This document shows, piece by piece, positions 34,427 to 42,624 of a DNA stretch of 64,000 bases. Within the stretch, counting starts at the first letter, position 1. Every line of letters begins with the position of its first letter. Under the pieces are notes generated by a model that saw only the letters and a list, made by a program, of their open reading frames with translations, had not been told where the DNA came from and made no database searches. Source of the stretch: Bacteroidota bacterium (GTDB taxonomy: Bacteria; Bacteroidota; Ignavibacteria; UBA10030; UBA8401); assembly GCA_041658205.1 (NCBI GenBank), contig JBBAAO010000001.1:992001-1056000 (forward strand), written 5' to 3'. A program made the position numbers and the translations under genes.

Positions 34427-35665
34427 TTACTTTTTGCGCTTTAATGCTTTTTTCACTTTTGCAAATTTCTCCTTATTCACACGATTATAGATTTTTGAAG
34501 GTAATCCGTAAATTTTGATAAATCCTTCAGCCGCTGTGTGATCGAATGTATCTTCTTTTGTATATGTGGCAAGTTTCATGTCATACAACGAGAATGGTGA
34601 TGTGCGTCCGGCAATTTCAACATTTCCTTTATACAGTTTCACTTTAACAATACCTGTCACATTCTTCTGTGTTTCGTTGATGAAACCATCCAGTGCTTTC
34701 TTCAGCGGTGAAAACCATAATCCGTTGTAGATGATGTTAGCATAATCGTTTGCCAATTTAATTTTGTAATGTGTTACTTCTTTATCCAACGTCAGTCGTT
34801 CCAGTTCGCGATGAGCGAAATGCAGTGTGACTGCGGCTGGTGCTTCGTAAATCTCTCTCGATTTAATTCCGACTAAACGGTTTTCTACAAGGTCAAGACG
34901 ACCGACACCATTTGCTCCAGCGATCTCGTTCAATTTGTGGATTAACGATACTCCATCCATTTTCTTGCCATTCAATCCTACCGGTACGCCTGCCTTGAAT
35001 TCAATCGTCACATACGTTGGTTTATCAGGAGCGTTTTCGGGAGAAACAGTGCGTTGATATGCATCTTGCGGTGCAACTTCCATCGGATCTTCCAAAATGC
35101 CACATTCGATGCTTGTTCCCCAAATATTTTCATCGATCGAATATGGACTGTCCTTTGTTGCTTTCACAGGAATGCCGTGCTTCTGGCAATATTCCACTTC
35201 TTCTTCGCGCGATTTGAATTCCCACTCGCGCAGCGGTGCAAGCACTTTTAATTCGGGAGCGAGTGCCATAACAGCTACTTCAAAGCGGACCTGATCATTT
35301 CCTTTTCCGGTGCAACCATGAGCAACGGCTGTGCAACGTTCACGTTTTGCAACATCAACAAGTGCTTTTGCAAGTAACGGCCTGCCGAGTGAAGTTGCCA
35401 TCGGATAAGAATGTTCATACAGTGCACCGGCTTTCAGTGCGGGGAAGATGTAATCATACACAAATTCTTTTTCAAGATTTTGCATGAATACTTTTTTTGC
35501 GCCGGATTTATATGCTTTCTCCGGCACGCCGATCAATTCTTTTTTCTGCCCAAGGTTTCCTGTGACAGTAATGATATCGGCATTATATTTTTCCTGAAGC
35601 CATTTTACTATGACCGATGTATCAAGTCCACCGGAATAGGCAACTGCAATTTTTTCTTTTTTCAT
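34427..35665 (-). CDS. argG: Argininosuccinate synthase
   Basis: 412 residues. It joins citrulline and aspartate with ATP, the penultimate step of arginine synthesis. The ATP pyrophosphatase loop AYSGGLDTSVIVKWL is at the N-terminus. Further signatures are ARPLLAKALVDVAKRE-type AVAHGCTGKGNDQVRFE, ENIWGTSIECG and GRLDLVENRLVGIKSREIYE. The C-terminal multimerisation tail is Lys-rich. It is the last gene of the arg cluster, 49 bases after argR, and ends at a bidirectional terminator. No argH follows. Confidence 0.97.
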   Translation of the reverse strand: MKKEKIAVAYSGGLDTSVIVKWLQEKYNADIITVTGNLGQKKELIGVPEKAYKSGAKKVFMQNLEKEFVYDYIFPALKAGALYEHSYPMATSLGRPLLAKALVDVAKRERCTAVAHGCTGKGNDQVRFEVAVMALAPELKVLAPLREWEFKSREEEVEYCQKHGIPVKATKDSPYSIDENIWGTSIECGILEDPMEVAPQDAYQRTVSPENAPDKPTYVTIEFKAGVPVGLNGKKMDGVSLIHKLNEIAGANGVGRLDLVENRLVGIKSREIYEAPAAVTLHFAHRELERLTLDKEVTHYKIKLANDYANIIYNGLWFSPLKKALDGFINETQKNVTGIVKVKLYKGNVEIAGRTSPFSLYDMKLATYTKEDTFDHTAAEGFIKIYGLPSKIYNRVNKEKFAKVKKALKRKK

Positions 35666-35714
35666 TGTGATTTCTTTCTTAAGAGTGGTGAGTATATGAT
35701 ATCAAGGACAACTA

Positions 35715-36164
35715 TTATTGTTTTTCGAACAGTGCTTCTTTTAATTGTTTTAGAATTGTAGAAATTTTCTTAACAGATGCAGGGGTTACTAAGACAGTGT
35801 CATCCCCGGCGAGCGTGCCCAGAATCATTCGATTACGCATTGAATCGATATAGGAAGCAACTCCTCCTGCTCTACCGGGAAGAGTACGAACAACGATGAG
35901 CGATTCATTTGATTCAATTCCGACAACTTCGTGGGTGACAAGTGGTGTAATAGATGATTCTTCATTGTTAGCGGAAAGAGAATATTTTTGCTTCCCGTTT
36001 GCATGGATCCGAACAATACCCAATACCGCAAAATCCCGAGAGAGAGTTGCTTGTGTAACAATAATCCCGCGTTTTTTCAACAATGCCACAAGCTCTTCCT
36101 GATTGGCAACGTCGTGATCTTGGAGAATCTCTTTGATGATGAATTGCCGCTGGTTCTTATTCAT
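35715..36164 (-). CDS. argR: Arginine repressor
   Basis: 149 residues. The N-terminal winged helix contains the ArgR signature V-T-Q-A-T-L-S-R-D-F (near 36-45) after QEELVALLKKRGI. The C-terminal hexamerisation and arginine-binding domain includes VRTLPGRAGGVASYIDSM and LGTLAGDDTVLV, with the Asp pair contacting arginine. It represses (or activates) arginine genes when bound to L-arginine. It overlaps the argF stop by one base, so it is made with the genes it probably controls; ARG-box-like sites occur upstream of argC, argB and argF. Confidence 0.94.
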   Translation of the reverse strand: MNKNQRQFIIKEILQDHDVANQEELVALLKKRGIIVTQATLSRDFAVLGIVRIHANGKQKYSLSANNEESSITPLVTHEVVGIESNESLIVVRTLPGRAGGVASYIDSMRNRMILGTLAGDDTVLVTPASVKKISTILKQLKEALFEKQ

Positions 36165-37069
36165 TACATTTTTCCGATCAACTTTGCCATGATTGCTTTT
36201 TGAATATGCAGACGGTTTTCCGCTTGATCATTCACCACAGATTGTTTTCCGTCTAACGCTTCGTCCGTGATTTCTTCACCGCGATGGGCAGGAAGGCAAT
36301 GCATTACGATAACATCCTTCTTCGCCTGTCGAAGAAGAGATGAATTTACTTGATATTCCCAGAAATCAAAGATCCGTTTTGTCTTCTCTTTTTCTTGTCC
36401 CATACTTGTCCAGGTGTCGGTGTACACAACATCTGCTTTGTTTACGGCACTACGCGGATCGCGGATGATTTCAATCTTGCTGACGTTTGCCTTTTTGGCT
36501 CTATCAAAAGTAGTTTGATCCGGTTCGTACCCGAATGGAATTGCTAAAGTCAGGTGAATTGGAATAATCGAAGAAAGTTCAAGCCATGAATTCACAATAT
36601 TATTTCCATCGCCCACGTAAGCCACCTTTACATGGTCTCGCAGCTTTCCATGCTGACGAATGGTATAAAGATCAGCTAAAATCTGACAAGGGTGAGACAG
36701 ATCAGAAAGAGCATTAATCACCGGAACTGTGGCAAATTTTGAAAGATCCAGCAATAGTTGGTGATTGAACACGCGAGCAACAATAGCATCATTAAATCGA
36801 GACAAAACATTTGCAACATCCGCTGCTGATTCCCGAACGCCAAGTCCGACCCCTTCATCCGTAAGGAAGATAGCATGTCCGCCAAGTTGAATTACACCAA
36901 CTTCAAATGACACACGTGTACGAAGAGACGGCTTTTGGAAAATCATGGCTACCGTTTTCCCTACGAGAGGTTTCACATCTTTTTGAGTCTTTAAGGAATC
37001 AGCAAGAGTAAGAAGTTCGAACACTTCGTCTTTGGATAAATCTGAGATGGAGATAAAATCTTTATTCAT
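36164..37069 (-). CDS. argF: Ornithine carbamoyltransferase
   Basis: 301 residues. The carbamoyl-phosphate site reads FQKPSLRTRVSFEVG; most OTCs have STRTR, here S-L-R-T-R. Other signatures are NALSDLSHPCQILADLYT, GDGNNIVNSWLE, the ornithine loop D-T-W-T-SMG and HCLPAHRGEEIT. The SMG loop and the HCLPA motif support ornithine rather than N-acetyl- or N-succinylornithine as substrate, although the L in SLRTR is also seen in those relatives. An ARG-box-like site lies 13-26 bases upstream of the ATG. Confidence 0.92.
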   Translation of the reverse strand: MNKDFISISDLSKDEVFELLTLADSLKTQKDVKPLVGKTVAMIFQKPSLRTRVSFEVGVIQLGGHAIFLTDEGVGLGVRESAADVANVLSRFNDAIVARVFNHQLLLDLSKFATVPVINALSDLSHPCQILADLYTIRQHGKLRDHVKVAYVGDGNNIVNSWLELSSIIPIHLTLAIPFGYEPDQTTFDRAKKANVSKIEIIRDPRSAVNKADVVYTDTWTSMGQEKEKTKRIFDFWEYQVNSSLLRQAKKDVIVMHCLPAHRGEEITDEALDGKQSVVNDQAENRLHIQKAIMAKLIGKM

Positions 37070-37081
37070 GTATTTTTACTC

Positions 37082-37095
37082 TGAAAAATTATTCA
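37082..37095. promoter_or_regulatory. ARG-box-like operator upstream of argF
   Basis: TGAAAAATTATTCA matches 13 of 14 positions of the ArgR core TGAATWWWWATTCA. It sits 13-26 bases before the argF ATG, where a bound ArgR hexamer would block initiation. Confidence 0.6.
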
Positions 37096-37104
37096 TTTTC
37101 AATA

Positions 37105-37190
37105 TTTCAAGATTGCAAAATCACAAGATTGATTTGGAAGTGCAAATCAGTGAATTTTGATAATCTTGAAAATCATGTAATCTTGCCATT
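37105..37190. repeat. Imperfect AATCTTG-type inverted repeat upstream of argF
   Basis: The 335-base gap between argF and argB opens with two CAAGATT units (near 37109 and 37131) followed by two AATCTTG units (near 37162 and 37179), forming an imperfect hairpin about 80 bases long. No ORF is present. Confidence 0.45.
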
Positions 37191-37240
37191 AATAAAATAA
37201 AAGTAACTGCTTAGCTATTATTTGGGTGGATAGTGAAAAC

Positions 37241-37359
37241 CTAGACATTCTGAGCGTAGCGAAGAATCTGAAAAACTACACTTTAAGTTTTCAAGCATAC
37301 AAACCAGATTCTTCACTTCGTTCCGCAACAAAACTGCGGAACTCGTTCAGAATGACTAG
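37241..37359. repeat. REP-like element (CATTCTGAGCG family), 119 bp
   Basis: The outer arms CTAGACATTCTGA (37241-37253) and TCAGAATGACTAG (37347-37359) pair over 12 of 13 bases. Inside, GAAGAATCTG (37261-37270) pairs perfectly with CAGATTCTTC (37305-37314), and TTCCGCA (37321-37327) with TGCGGAA (37335-37341). The core TCTGAGCGTAGCGAAGAAT is 16/19 identical to the arm at 55736-55754, so two copies of one repeat family occur in this window. Confidence 0.7.
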
Positions 37360-37404
37360 GATTATATACTGTTTTATTTGGTCGCTGAATAATTACAAAT
37401 AAAA

Positions 37405-38247
37405 TTACAAAACTAATTCCGTTCCGATACCTTCATCCGTAAATATTTCAAGGAGAAGGGAGTGTTTTTTTCGTCCATCAATCATATGCACTTTTTTTAC
37501 TCCGGCGTGGAGTGTTGAGAATGCCGATTTTACTTTTGGGATCATTCCGCCACTGATAATTCCATCGCCAAACAATTCGCGCGCATTTTGTTCCGTCAGC
37601 GTAGAGACAAGCTGTTTGTTTGCGATAACACCTTCTACATCGCTCAGATAGACCAATTTTTCAGCTTTTAAGGCTGAGGCAACCGCTGCGGCAGCGAGAT
37701 CTGCGTTAACGTTAAAAATTGTTCCATCGGTGCCGACTCCAAAAGGTGCAATGACTGGCATCAGTTTATTGGACAAAAACATGTGAAGGAATGAGGTATT
37801 TACATCGACAATTTTTCCCACGAGACCGATATCCTGTCCATCTTCTAAATATTTTTCTGCAATCAACAGGTTGTTATCGACACCGCTAATACCGACAGCT
37901 TCTCCGTCATTTTGATTAATAAGATTGACAATCTCTTTATTAATCTTACCCGCAAGGACCATTTGAACAACATCAACCATTTTTTTATCGGTGAATCGAT
38001 GTCCGTTCACAAACTGAGTTTCAATCCCGAGTTTATAAGCCGTATCGGTAATCTCTTTCCCGCCGCCATGTACGATTACGATATTGATTCCGATCTTTTT
38101 CAGAATCGTAACATCTTTTGCAAATCGCTGCTTCAGTTCGGTTTCTGTCTGCGCTGCACCGCCGTACTTTACGACAAATGTTTTCCCCTCATACTTTTGA
38201 ATGTAGGGAAGAGCTTCGATCAGTATTTCTTCTTTAGATTGGGACAT
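37405..38247 (-). CDS. argB: Acetylglutamate kinase
   Basis: 280 residues from ATG 38247; a TTG at 38262 is an alternative. It phosphorylates N-acetylglutamate. Signatures: FVVKYGGAAQT (active-site Lys; the usual KxGGxA), IVIVHGGGKEITD, HRFTDKKMVDVVQMVLAGKINKEIV, FNVNADLAAAAVASALKAEKLVYLSDVEGV, and GGMIPKVKSA. There is no N-terminal arginine-sensing helix of the hexameric type, suggesting a dimeric form not strongly feedback-inhibited. The family tie is clear. Confidence 0.96.
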   Translation of the reverse strand: MSQSKEEILIEALPYIQKYEGKTFVVKYGGAAQTETELKQRFAKDVTILKKIGINIVIVHGGGKEITDTAYKLGIETQFVNGHRFTDKKMVDVVQMVLAGKINKEIVNLINQNDGEAVGISGVDNNLLIAEKYLEDGQDIGLVGKIVDVNTSFLHMFLSNKLMPVIAPFGVGTDGTIFNVNADLAAAAVASALKAEKLVYLSDVEGVIANKQLVSTLTEQNARELFGDGIISGGMIPKVKSAFSTLHAGVKKVHMIDGRKKHSLLLEIFTDEGIGTELVL

Positions 38248-38275
38248 AGTTGATAAAGTCAAAGGTAAAAAATGT

Positions 38276-38342
38276 GAAAGTCAAAAGTGAAAAATAAAAC
38301 TAGAGTGAATAAAAATTTTAATTTTTTACATTTTGACTTTTA
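38276..38342. repeat. Imperfect hairpin with ARG-box-like core between argJ and argB
   Basis: Arms at 38276-38296 (GAAAGTCAAAAGTGAAAAAT...) and 38321-38342 are imperfectly complementary. Between them TGAATAAAAATT (38306-38317) matches the first 12 positions of the ArgR core. The 3' arm reaches the argJ stop codon. AT-richness makes the ArgR reading weaker than the sites at argF and argC. Confidence 0.4.
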
Positions 38343-39557
38343 ACTTCTATATGATCCGTTAATTCTTACGTATTCTGCTGATAGATCACAGGTCCAGAAC
38401 GTTGCCGAATGTTTTCCGCTATTTAATTGAACAGTGATTGTAATTTCTTTTTGCTCTAGGATTTTTTTTGCTTTTTCTTCAGAAAAACTGATATCATAAT
38501 TTTTTCCAAGAATCCTTAACTCATCAAAATAAATCTCTGTTTTATCGGGATTAAATTTTATTCCTGAGCGCCCTGCTGCGGCAAGAATTCTACCCCAATT
38601 CGCATCTTCACCATGAATCGCCGTCTTGACAAGGGGAGAGTTGCAGATTGTTCTACAGGCAACTTCAGCATCAGCTTTGGATGGAGCACCCGTCACTGTG
38701 ATTTCGACAAACTTTGTAGCCCCTTCACCATCTTTCACAATCAATTTGGATAGATGAATCAACACATGTTCAAGCGCGATATAGAATTTTTTGAAACCGG
38801 CAGTTCCTTCCTTTATTTCTGTATTCTCTGCTTTTCCATTTGCAAGAATAAGAGACATATCATTCGTGCTGGTATCTCCATCAACGGTGATTCTATTGAA
38901 TGACATATCATTTGCTTTGGCAAAAGCGTGTTTCAATGCATTGTAGGATATCTTCGCATCCGTTGTAACAAAAGCCAACATGGTTGCCATATTGGGAGCG
39001 ATCATTCCGGAACCTTTCGCCATTCCTCCAATACGCACGGGCACTCCTCCAATTTCGAACTCAACGGCGTATTCTTTTGGGAATGTATCCGTTGTGCAGA
39101 TTGCTTCAGCAGCATCACTGTTGCCGTCTGTGCGTAGATGTTTTACGGCATCATAAATACCGAGCGTCATCTTGTCCATTGGAAGAAACTGTCCGATAAC
39201 ACCGGTAGAAGCGACAAGGATTTGAGATCCTTTAATTCCCAGAGCAGCAGCGGTTGTTGCAATTGATTGTTTTGCATTCATCATTCCACGCTCACCCGTG
39301 CAGGCGTTTGCATTACCGCTATTCACGAGAATTGCATGGGCTGTTTTGGAATGTTTCAATTGTTTGCGATTGAGTGTTACGCATGCCGCAACAGTGGCGC
39401 TTTGCGTAAAAACTCCCGCCACATATGCTGGGAGCGCAGAGTAAATAACGGTAATATCCTTTTTGGATTTTTTGATTCCGGCCCGTACGCCTGAAGCCAT
39501 AAATCCCTGTGGCGAGCAAACACCGTTATGCACTGTTTTTATCTTGTGTGTTTTCAT
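38340..39557 (-). CDS. argJ: Bifunctional ornithine acetyltransferase/N-acetylglutamate synthase
   Basis: 405 residues. ArgJ recycles the acetyl group from N-acetylornithine to glutamate; the bifunctional form also uses acetyl-CoA. Signatures: NSGNANACTGERG, GSQILVASTGVIGQFLPMDK, MAKGSGMIAPNMATMLAF with the Thr (A-T-M-L) that self-cleaves to become the nucleophile, FNRITVDGDTSTNDM and GEDANWGRILAAAGRSG. No N-acetylglutamate synthase gene is nearby, consistent with the bifunctional form. It begins 3 bases after the argC stop. Confidence 0.96.
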   Translation of the reverse strand: MKTHKIKTVHNGVCSPQGFMASGVRAGIKKSKKDITVIYSALPAYVAGVFTQSATVAACVTLNRKQLKHSKTAHAILVNSGNANACTGERGMMNAKQSIATTAAALGIKGSQILVASTGVIGQFLPMDKMTLGIYDAVKHLRTDGNSDAAEAICTTDTFPKEYAVEFEIGGVPVRIGGMAKGSGMIAPNMATMLAFVTTDAKISYNALKHAFAKANDMSFNRITVDGDTSTNDMSLILANGKAENTEIKEGTAGFKKFYIALEHVLIHLSKLIVKDGEGATKFVEITVTGAPSKADAEVACRTICNSPLVKTAIHGEDANWGRILAAAGRSGIKFNPDKTEIYFDELRILGKNYDISFSEEKAKKILEQKEITITVQLNSGKHSATFWTCDLSAEYVRINGSYRS

Positions 39558-39560
39558 TGC

Positions 39561-40586
39561 TTACATGAGTCCTATGGTTTCTTCAAATCCGAACATCAGA
39601 TTCATATTTTGTATTGCCTGTCCTGCGGCGCCTTTTGTAAGGTTATCGATCACAGAATGGAGAATAACCTGCTGATTTCGTTCGTACATCTTCCACCCAA
39701 TATCACAAAAATTCGTGTTCTGAACATGTTTCAATTCCGGAACAGAACTGCCGATTAAACGGACAAAAGGCGTTTGCGAATAATATTTTTTGTATGCCAA
39801 TTCAATTTGTTCAAAAGAAATTGTTTCTTTCGATCTGGCAAAAATTGATGAATAAATTCCACGAGTGACTGGAATTAAATGCGGTACAAACGTAACGGTA
39901 GATTTCATTCCACCAAAATCGTTCAGAACTGTTTCAATTTCCGGAGTGTGCTGATGAACGCCGACTTTATATGCTTTTACTGACTCATTTGTTTCTGTAA
40001 ATGACAAATCGATCGATGCACTGCGTCCCGCGCCCGAGACTCCAGATAATGAACTAATGGTGATCCCATTACTCTCGATAAGATCTTCTTTGATCAATGG
40101 AAGAAGAGGAAGCAATACACTTGTTACATAACAGCCGGGATTAGCGATTACTTGAGCTGATTGAATATTCTGTCTATTCCATTCAGGCAAGCCATAGATA
40201 GCTTTTGAAAGATAGGCAGAAGCCTTATGTTCATGCTTATAATACTTAGTATAGAGCAGTGGATCTTGTAACCGAAAATCTCCGCCAAGATCGATAATTT
40301 TTTTCCTTGCGTCAACTAATGCCGGAACAAAATTCATTGCTTCCCCGGAAGGAAGCGCAATAAAAATAAGATCATCATTTAAAACTTTGTCAATCGAATA
40401 TTCTTCGAAGACAAGATGCCCGACAGCTGTTTGTCGAAACTTGGGATATAACTCTTCAACCCGTTTTCCTGCGGATGAGTTGGCGAATACCCGACTTACC
40501 GTACAGTGTGGATGCCGCAGAAGGATCTTTAATAATTCCGCACCGGAATAACCCGATGCGCCGATAATGGAAATTGTCTTTTTCAT
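39561..40586 (-). CDS. argC: N-acetyl-gamma-glutamyl-phosphate reductase
   Basis: 341 residues. NADPH-dependent reduction of acetylglutamyl phosphate. Signatures: SIIGASGYSGAELLKILLRHP at the nucleotide-binding start, FIALPSGEAMNF, and the catalytic Cys in VIANPGCYVTSVLLPLLP, followed by SLSGVSGAGR. It is the first gene of the arg cluster. Two tandem ARG-box-like sites and a TATAAT sequence lie within 40 bases of its ATG. Confidence 0.96.
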   Translation of the reverse strand: MKKTISIIGASGYSGAELLKILLRHPHCTVSRVFANSSAGKRVEELYPKFRQTAVGHLVFEEYSIDKVLNDDLIFIALPSGEAMNFVPALVDARKKIIDLGGDFRLQDPLLYTKYYKHEHKASAYLSKAIYGLPEWNRQNIQSAQVIANPGCYVTSVLLPLLPLIKEDLIESNGITISSLSGVSGAGRSASIDLSFTETNESVKAYKVGVHQHTPEIETVLNDFGGMKSTVTFVPHLIPVTRGIYSSIFARSKETISFEQIELAYKKYYSQTPFVRLIGSSVPELKHVQNTNFCDIGWKMYERNQQVILHSVIDNLTKGAAGQAIQNMNLMFGFEETIGLM

Positions 40587-40589
40587 AGC

Positions 40590-40623
40590 TGCATAATTAT
40601 ACGGAAAAATGGATAATTATACA
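40590..40623 (-). promoter_or_regulatory. Tandem ARG-box-like operators overlapping the argC promoter
   Basis: TGCATAATTATACG (40590-40603) and TGGATAATTATACA (40610-40623) match 11 and 12 of the 14 ArgR core positions. They share a 10-base ATAATTATAC and are exactly 20 bp apart, the spacing of paired ARG boxes. On the minus strand each contains TATAAT, so at least one may be the -10 box of the arg promoter. ArgR binding would then exclude RNA polymerase. They lie 4-37 bases before the argC ATG. Confidence 0.6.
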
Positions 40624-40796
40624 AGATCCCGATTATTTTTTTTCAAAAAAAACATCCCACTCGCTTTTTGGAACCCCTGCAAATTTTCCGTATCTTACTT
40701 TTAATTCAAACCAAACAAATCTCGATTTTGCACTTGAGCTATTTCGTTACGATACGACAGAACTCGCATAGATCACATAAACAAGTTTGGAATTTG

Positions 40797-40828
40797 TCCC
40801 GCTGTGCGGGATGCCGTAAAGCGGCATC
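40797..40828 (+). ncRNA. Two adjacent hairpins in the ychF leader
   Basis: TCCCGC-TGT-GCGGGA (40797-40811) and GATGCCG-TAAAG-CGGCATC (40810-40828) are perfect stems sharing two bases, 27 bases before the ychF ATG. This is not a terminator (no T-run). It may be a leader structure or a short dispersed repeat. No riboswitch family is recognised. Confidence 0.4.
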
Positions 40829-40854
40829 ATTTCGAATGTAGGAATTTTAATCAG

Positions 40855-41949
40855 ATGGGCTTTAACTGTGGTATTGTCGGACTTCCCAATGTAGGAAAAT
40901 CAACTCTCTTTAATGCAATAACCGCTGCCGGTGCTGAGGCAGCCAATTATCCATTCTGCACAATAGAACCAAACGTCGGCGTTGTTTTCGTTGATGATGA
41001 ACGAATTGATGGGCTTGTAAAGATATATGGATCTCAAAAGATTCTCCCTTCATCCATCGAATTTGTGGATATTGCCGGGTTGGTAAAAGGTGCAAGTAAA
41101 GGTGAAGGACTGGGAAATCAGTTTCTTTCACACATTCGTGATACGGATGCCATTGCTCATGTTGTCCGGTGTTTTGATGACCCGAATATTATTCATGTGG
41201 ATGGCAGTGTGAATCCCCAAAGGGATATCGAAGTGATTGAAACTGAATTGATAATCAAAGACATGGATACGATTGAAAAGAAGGTCCGCGATGCGGAACA
41301 TCGAGCAAAGAATGACAAGAAAGCGCGCCCCGAAGCCGACTTCTATAATAAAGTGAAAGATCACCTTGCGACCGGCAGACTTGCGCGTTATGTGCAGGTG
41401 CATAATGATGAAGAAAAAATGTTTTTGCGTGACATGCATTTGCTAACCAACAAACCGGTGATGTATGTTTGCAATGTTCACGAAAAAGAGATTTCAACAG
41501 GGAACAAATATGTTGAAGAGGTAAAGAAGATTGCGGCAATTGAAGGAGCTAAAGTTGTTATTGTGAGCGCTGCAGTGGAGGCGGAGGTTGCTGAACTTCC
41601 GAAGGAAGAACGTGCCGGGTTTTTAGTCGGTCTTGGATTAAAAGAATCAGGCCTGCAACAGGTGGTGCGCGAAGGAATGGATCTGTTGGGATTAATCACA
41701 TTCTTTACAGCCGGTCCAAAAGAAGTTCACGCTTGGACGCTCCGCAAAGGTGCGATGGCACCGGAAGCAGCCGGCGTTATCCACACAGATTTTGAAAAAG
41801 GATTTATCCGTGCTGAAATTATCAAATGCGAAGATATTTTTCGGCTGAAGACGGAAGCGGCAGTGAAAGAGAATGGATTGCTCCATGTTGAAGGGCGTGA
41901 TTACGTTATGGAAGATGGAGATGTTTGTCACTTCAGATTCAACGTTTAA
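40855..41949 (+). CDS. ychF: Redox-regulated ATPase YchF (Obg family)
   Basis: 364 residues from ATG 40855; the frame extends to 40804 but that part is the hairpin leader. P-loop GLPNVGKST, NYPFCTIEPNVG, the G3 motif DIAGLVKGASKGEGLGNQFL and NVHE in place of NKxD, which switches specificity from GTP to ATP in YchF/OLA1. A coiled-coil insert (~130-200) and a C-terminal TGS domain (LITFFTAGPKEVHAWTLRKG...HTDFEKGFIRAEII) complete the architecture. It binds ribosomes and modulates stress responses. Confidence 0.97.
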   Translation: MGFNCGIVGLPNVGKSTLFNAITAAGAEAANYPFCTIEPNVGVVFVDDERIDGLVKIYGSQKILPSSIEFVDIAGLVKGASKGEGLGNQFLSHIRDTDAIAHVVRCFDDPNIIHVDGSVNPQRDIEVIETELIIKDMDTIEKKVRDAEHRAKNDKKARPEADFYNKVKDHLATGRLARYVQVHNDEEKMFLRDMHLLTNKPVMYVCNVHEKEISTGNKYVEEVKKIAAIEGAKVVIVSAAVEAEVAELPKEERAGFLVGLGLKESGLQQVVREGMDLLGLITFFTAGPKEVHAWTLRKGAMAPEAAGVIHTDFEKGFIRAEIIKCEDIFRLKTEAAVKENGLLHVEGRDYVMEDGDVCHFRFNV

Positions 41950-42042
41950 AACATTGAAGCATTTATTCATTAATCGATTGGAACATTTGAATGATTCAAT
42001 GATTTAAAGAACCGATGATTCAATAACGTAATCTTTATTACA

Positions 42043-42624
42043 ATGAAATTTTGTCCGAACTGTAAAGTAGAGTATACTGACGAAGCCTTGTTTTGCTCAG
42101 ACTGCAATATTTTGCTCGTGGATACACTACCTGTTCCTGCGCCGATGAATCAATGTGACAATTGCGGTGGAGAAGTAGATCTTGATTCTGACTACTGCCC
42201 TCAATGTGGAACGCTCTACGCAGAAGATCAATATTCCTGCACAAATCATCCCACCGGCATTGCAGTAGGAGTCTGTGTTGTCTGCCAAAAATTGTTTTGC
42301 ATTGAATGTCTTACAGTGAAGAAAAAGAGACATTATTGTGATGAACATATCGGAATAGAAGCATCGGAAGGATGGACTGTGATTTTTTCCTCTCACGATT
42401 ATTATGAGGCGGAGATGATTCGGGGACGATTGCAGAGTGCCGGAATCACAGCGCATTCAACAAACACCACAAATATTGGTGTTCTCGCCGATGGGTTTAT
42501 GGACAATGCTCTTGGCCGAACGATTTTTAAGTATCCGATTAAAGTGTTTGTACCTGCCGATCAATATCTCTCTGCTCAGAACATCCTCGCAGAAAATAAT
42601 CCGCCTGATGAAACAAACGATTAA
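42043..42624 (+). CDS. Zinc-ribbon/B-box-like protein with DUF2007-like domain
   Basis: 193 residues. Two zinc ribbons come first: CPNCKVEYTDEALFCSDC (C4, C7, C18, C21) and CDNCGGEVDLDSDYCPQC (C38-C56). A B-box-like Cys/His cluster follows at ~65-105 (CTNHPTGIAVGVCVVCQKLFCIECLTVKKKRHYCDEH). The C-terminal ~75 residues (GWTVIFSSHDYYEAEMIRGRLQSAGI...VFVPADQYLSAQNILAE) resemble DUF2007 'putative signal transducing' domains. The role is unknown; metal-dependent protein binding is plausible. Its end overlaps the phosphohexomutase start by 17 bp. Confidence 0.82.
   Translation: MKFCPNCKVEYTDEALFCSDCNILLVDTLPVPAPMNQCDNCGGEVDLDSDYCPQCGTLYAEDQYSCTNHPTGIAVGVCVVCQKLFCIECLTVKKKRHYCDEHIGIEASEGWTVIFSSHDYYEAEMIRGRLQSAGITAHSTNTTNIGVLADGFMDNALGRTIFKYPIKVFVPADQYLSAQNILAENNPPDETND

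Noticed and set aside
36164..37069. N-acetyl- or N-succinylornithine carbamoyltransferase instead of ArgF
   Set aside because: SLRTR is shared with those enzymes, but the SMG loop and HCLPAHRGEE are those of ornithine carbamoyltransferase, and ArgJ in the same operon produces free ornithine.
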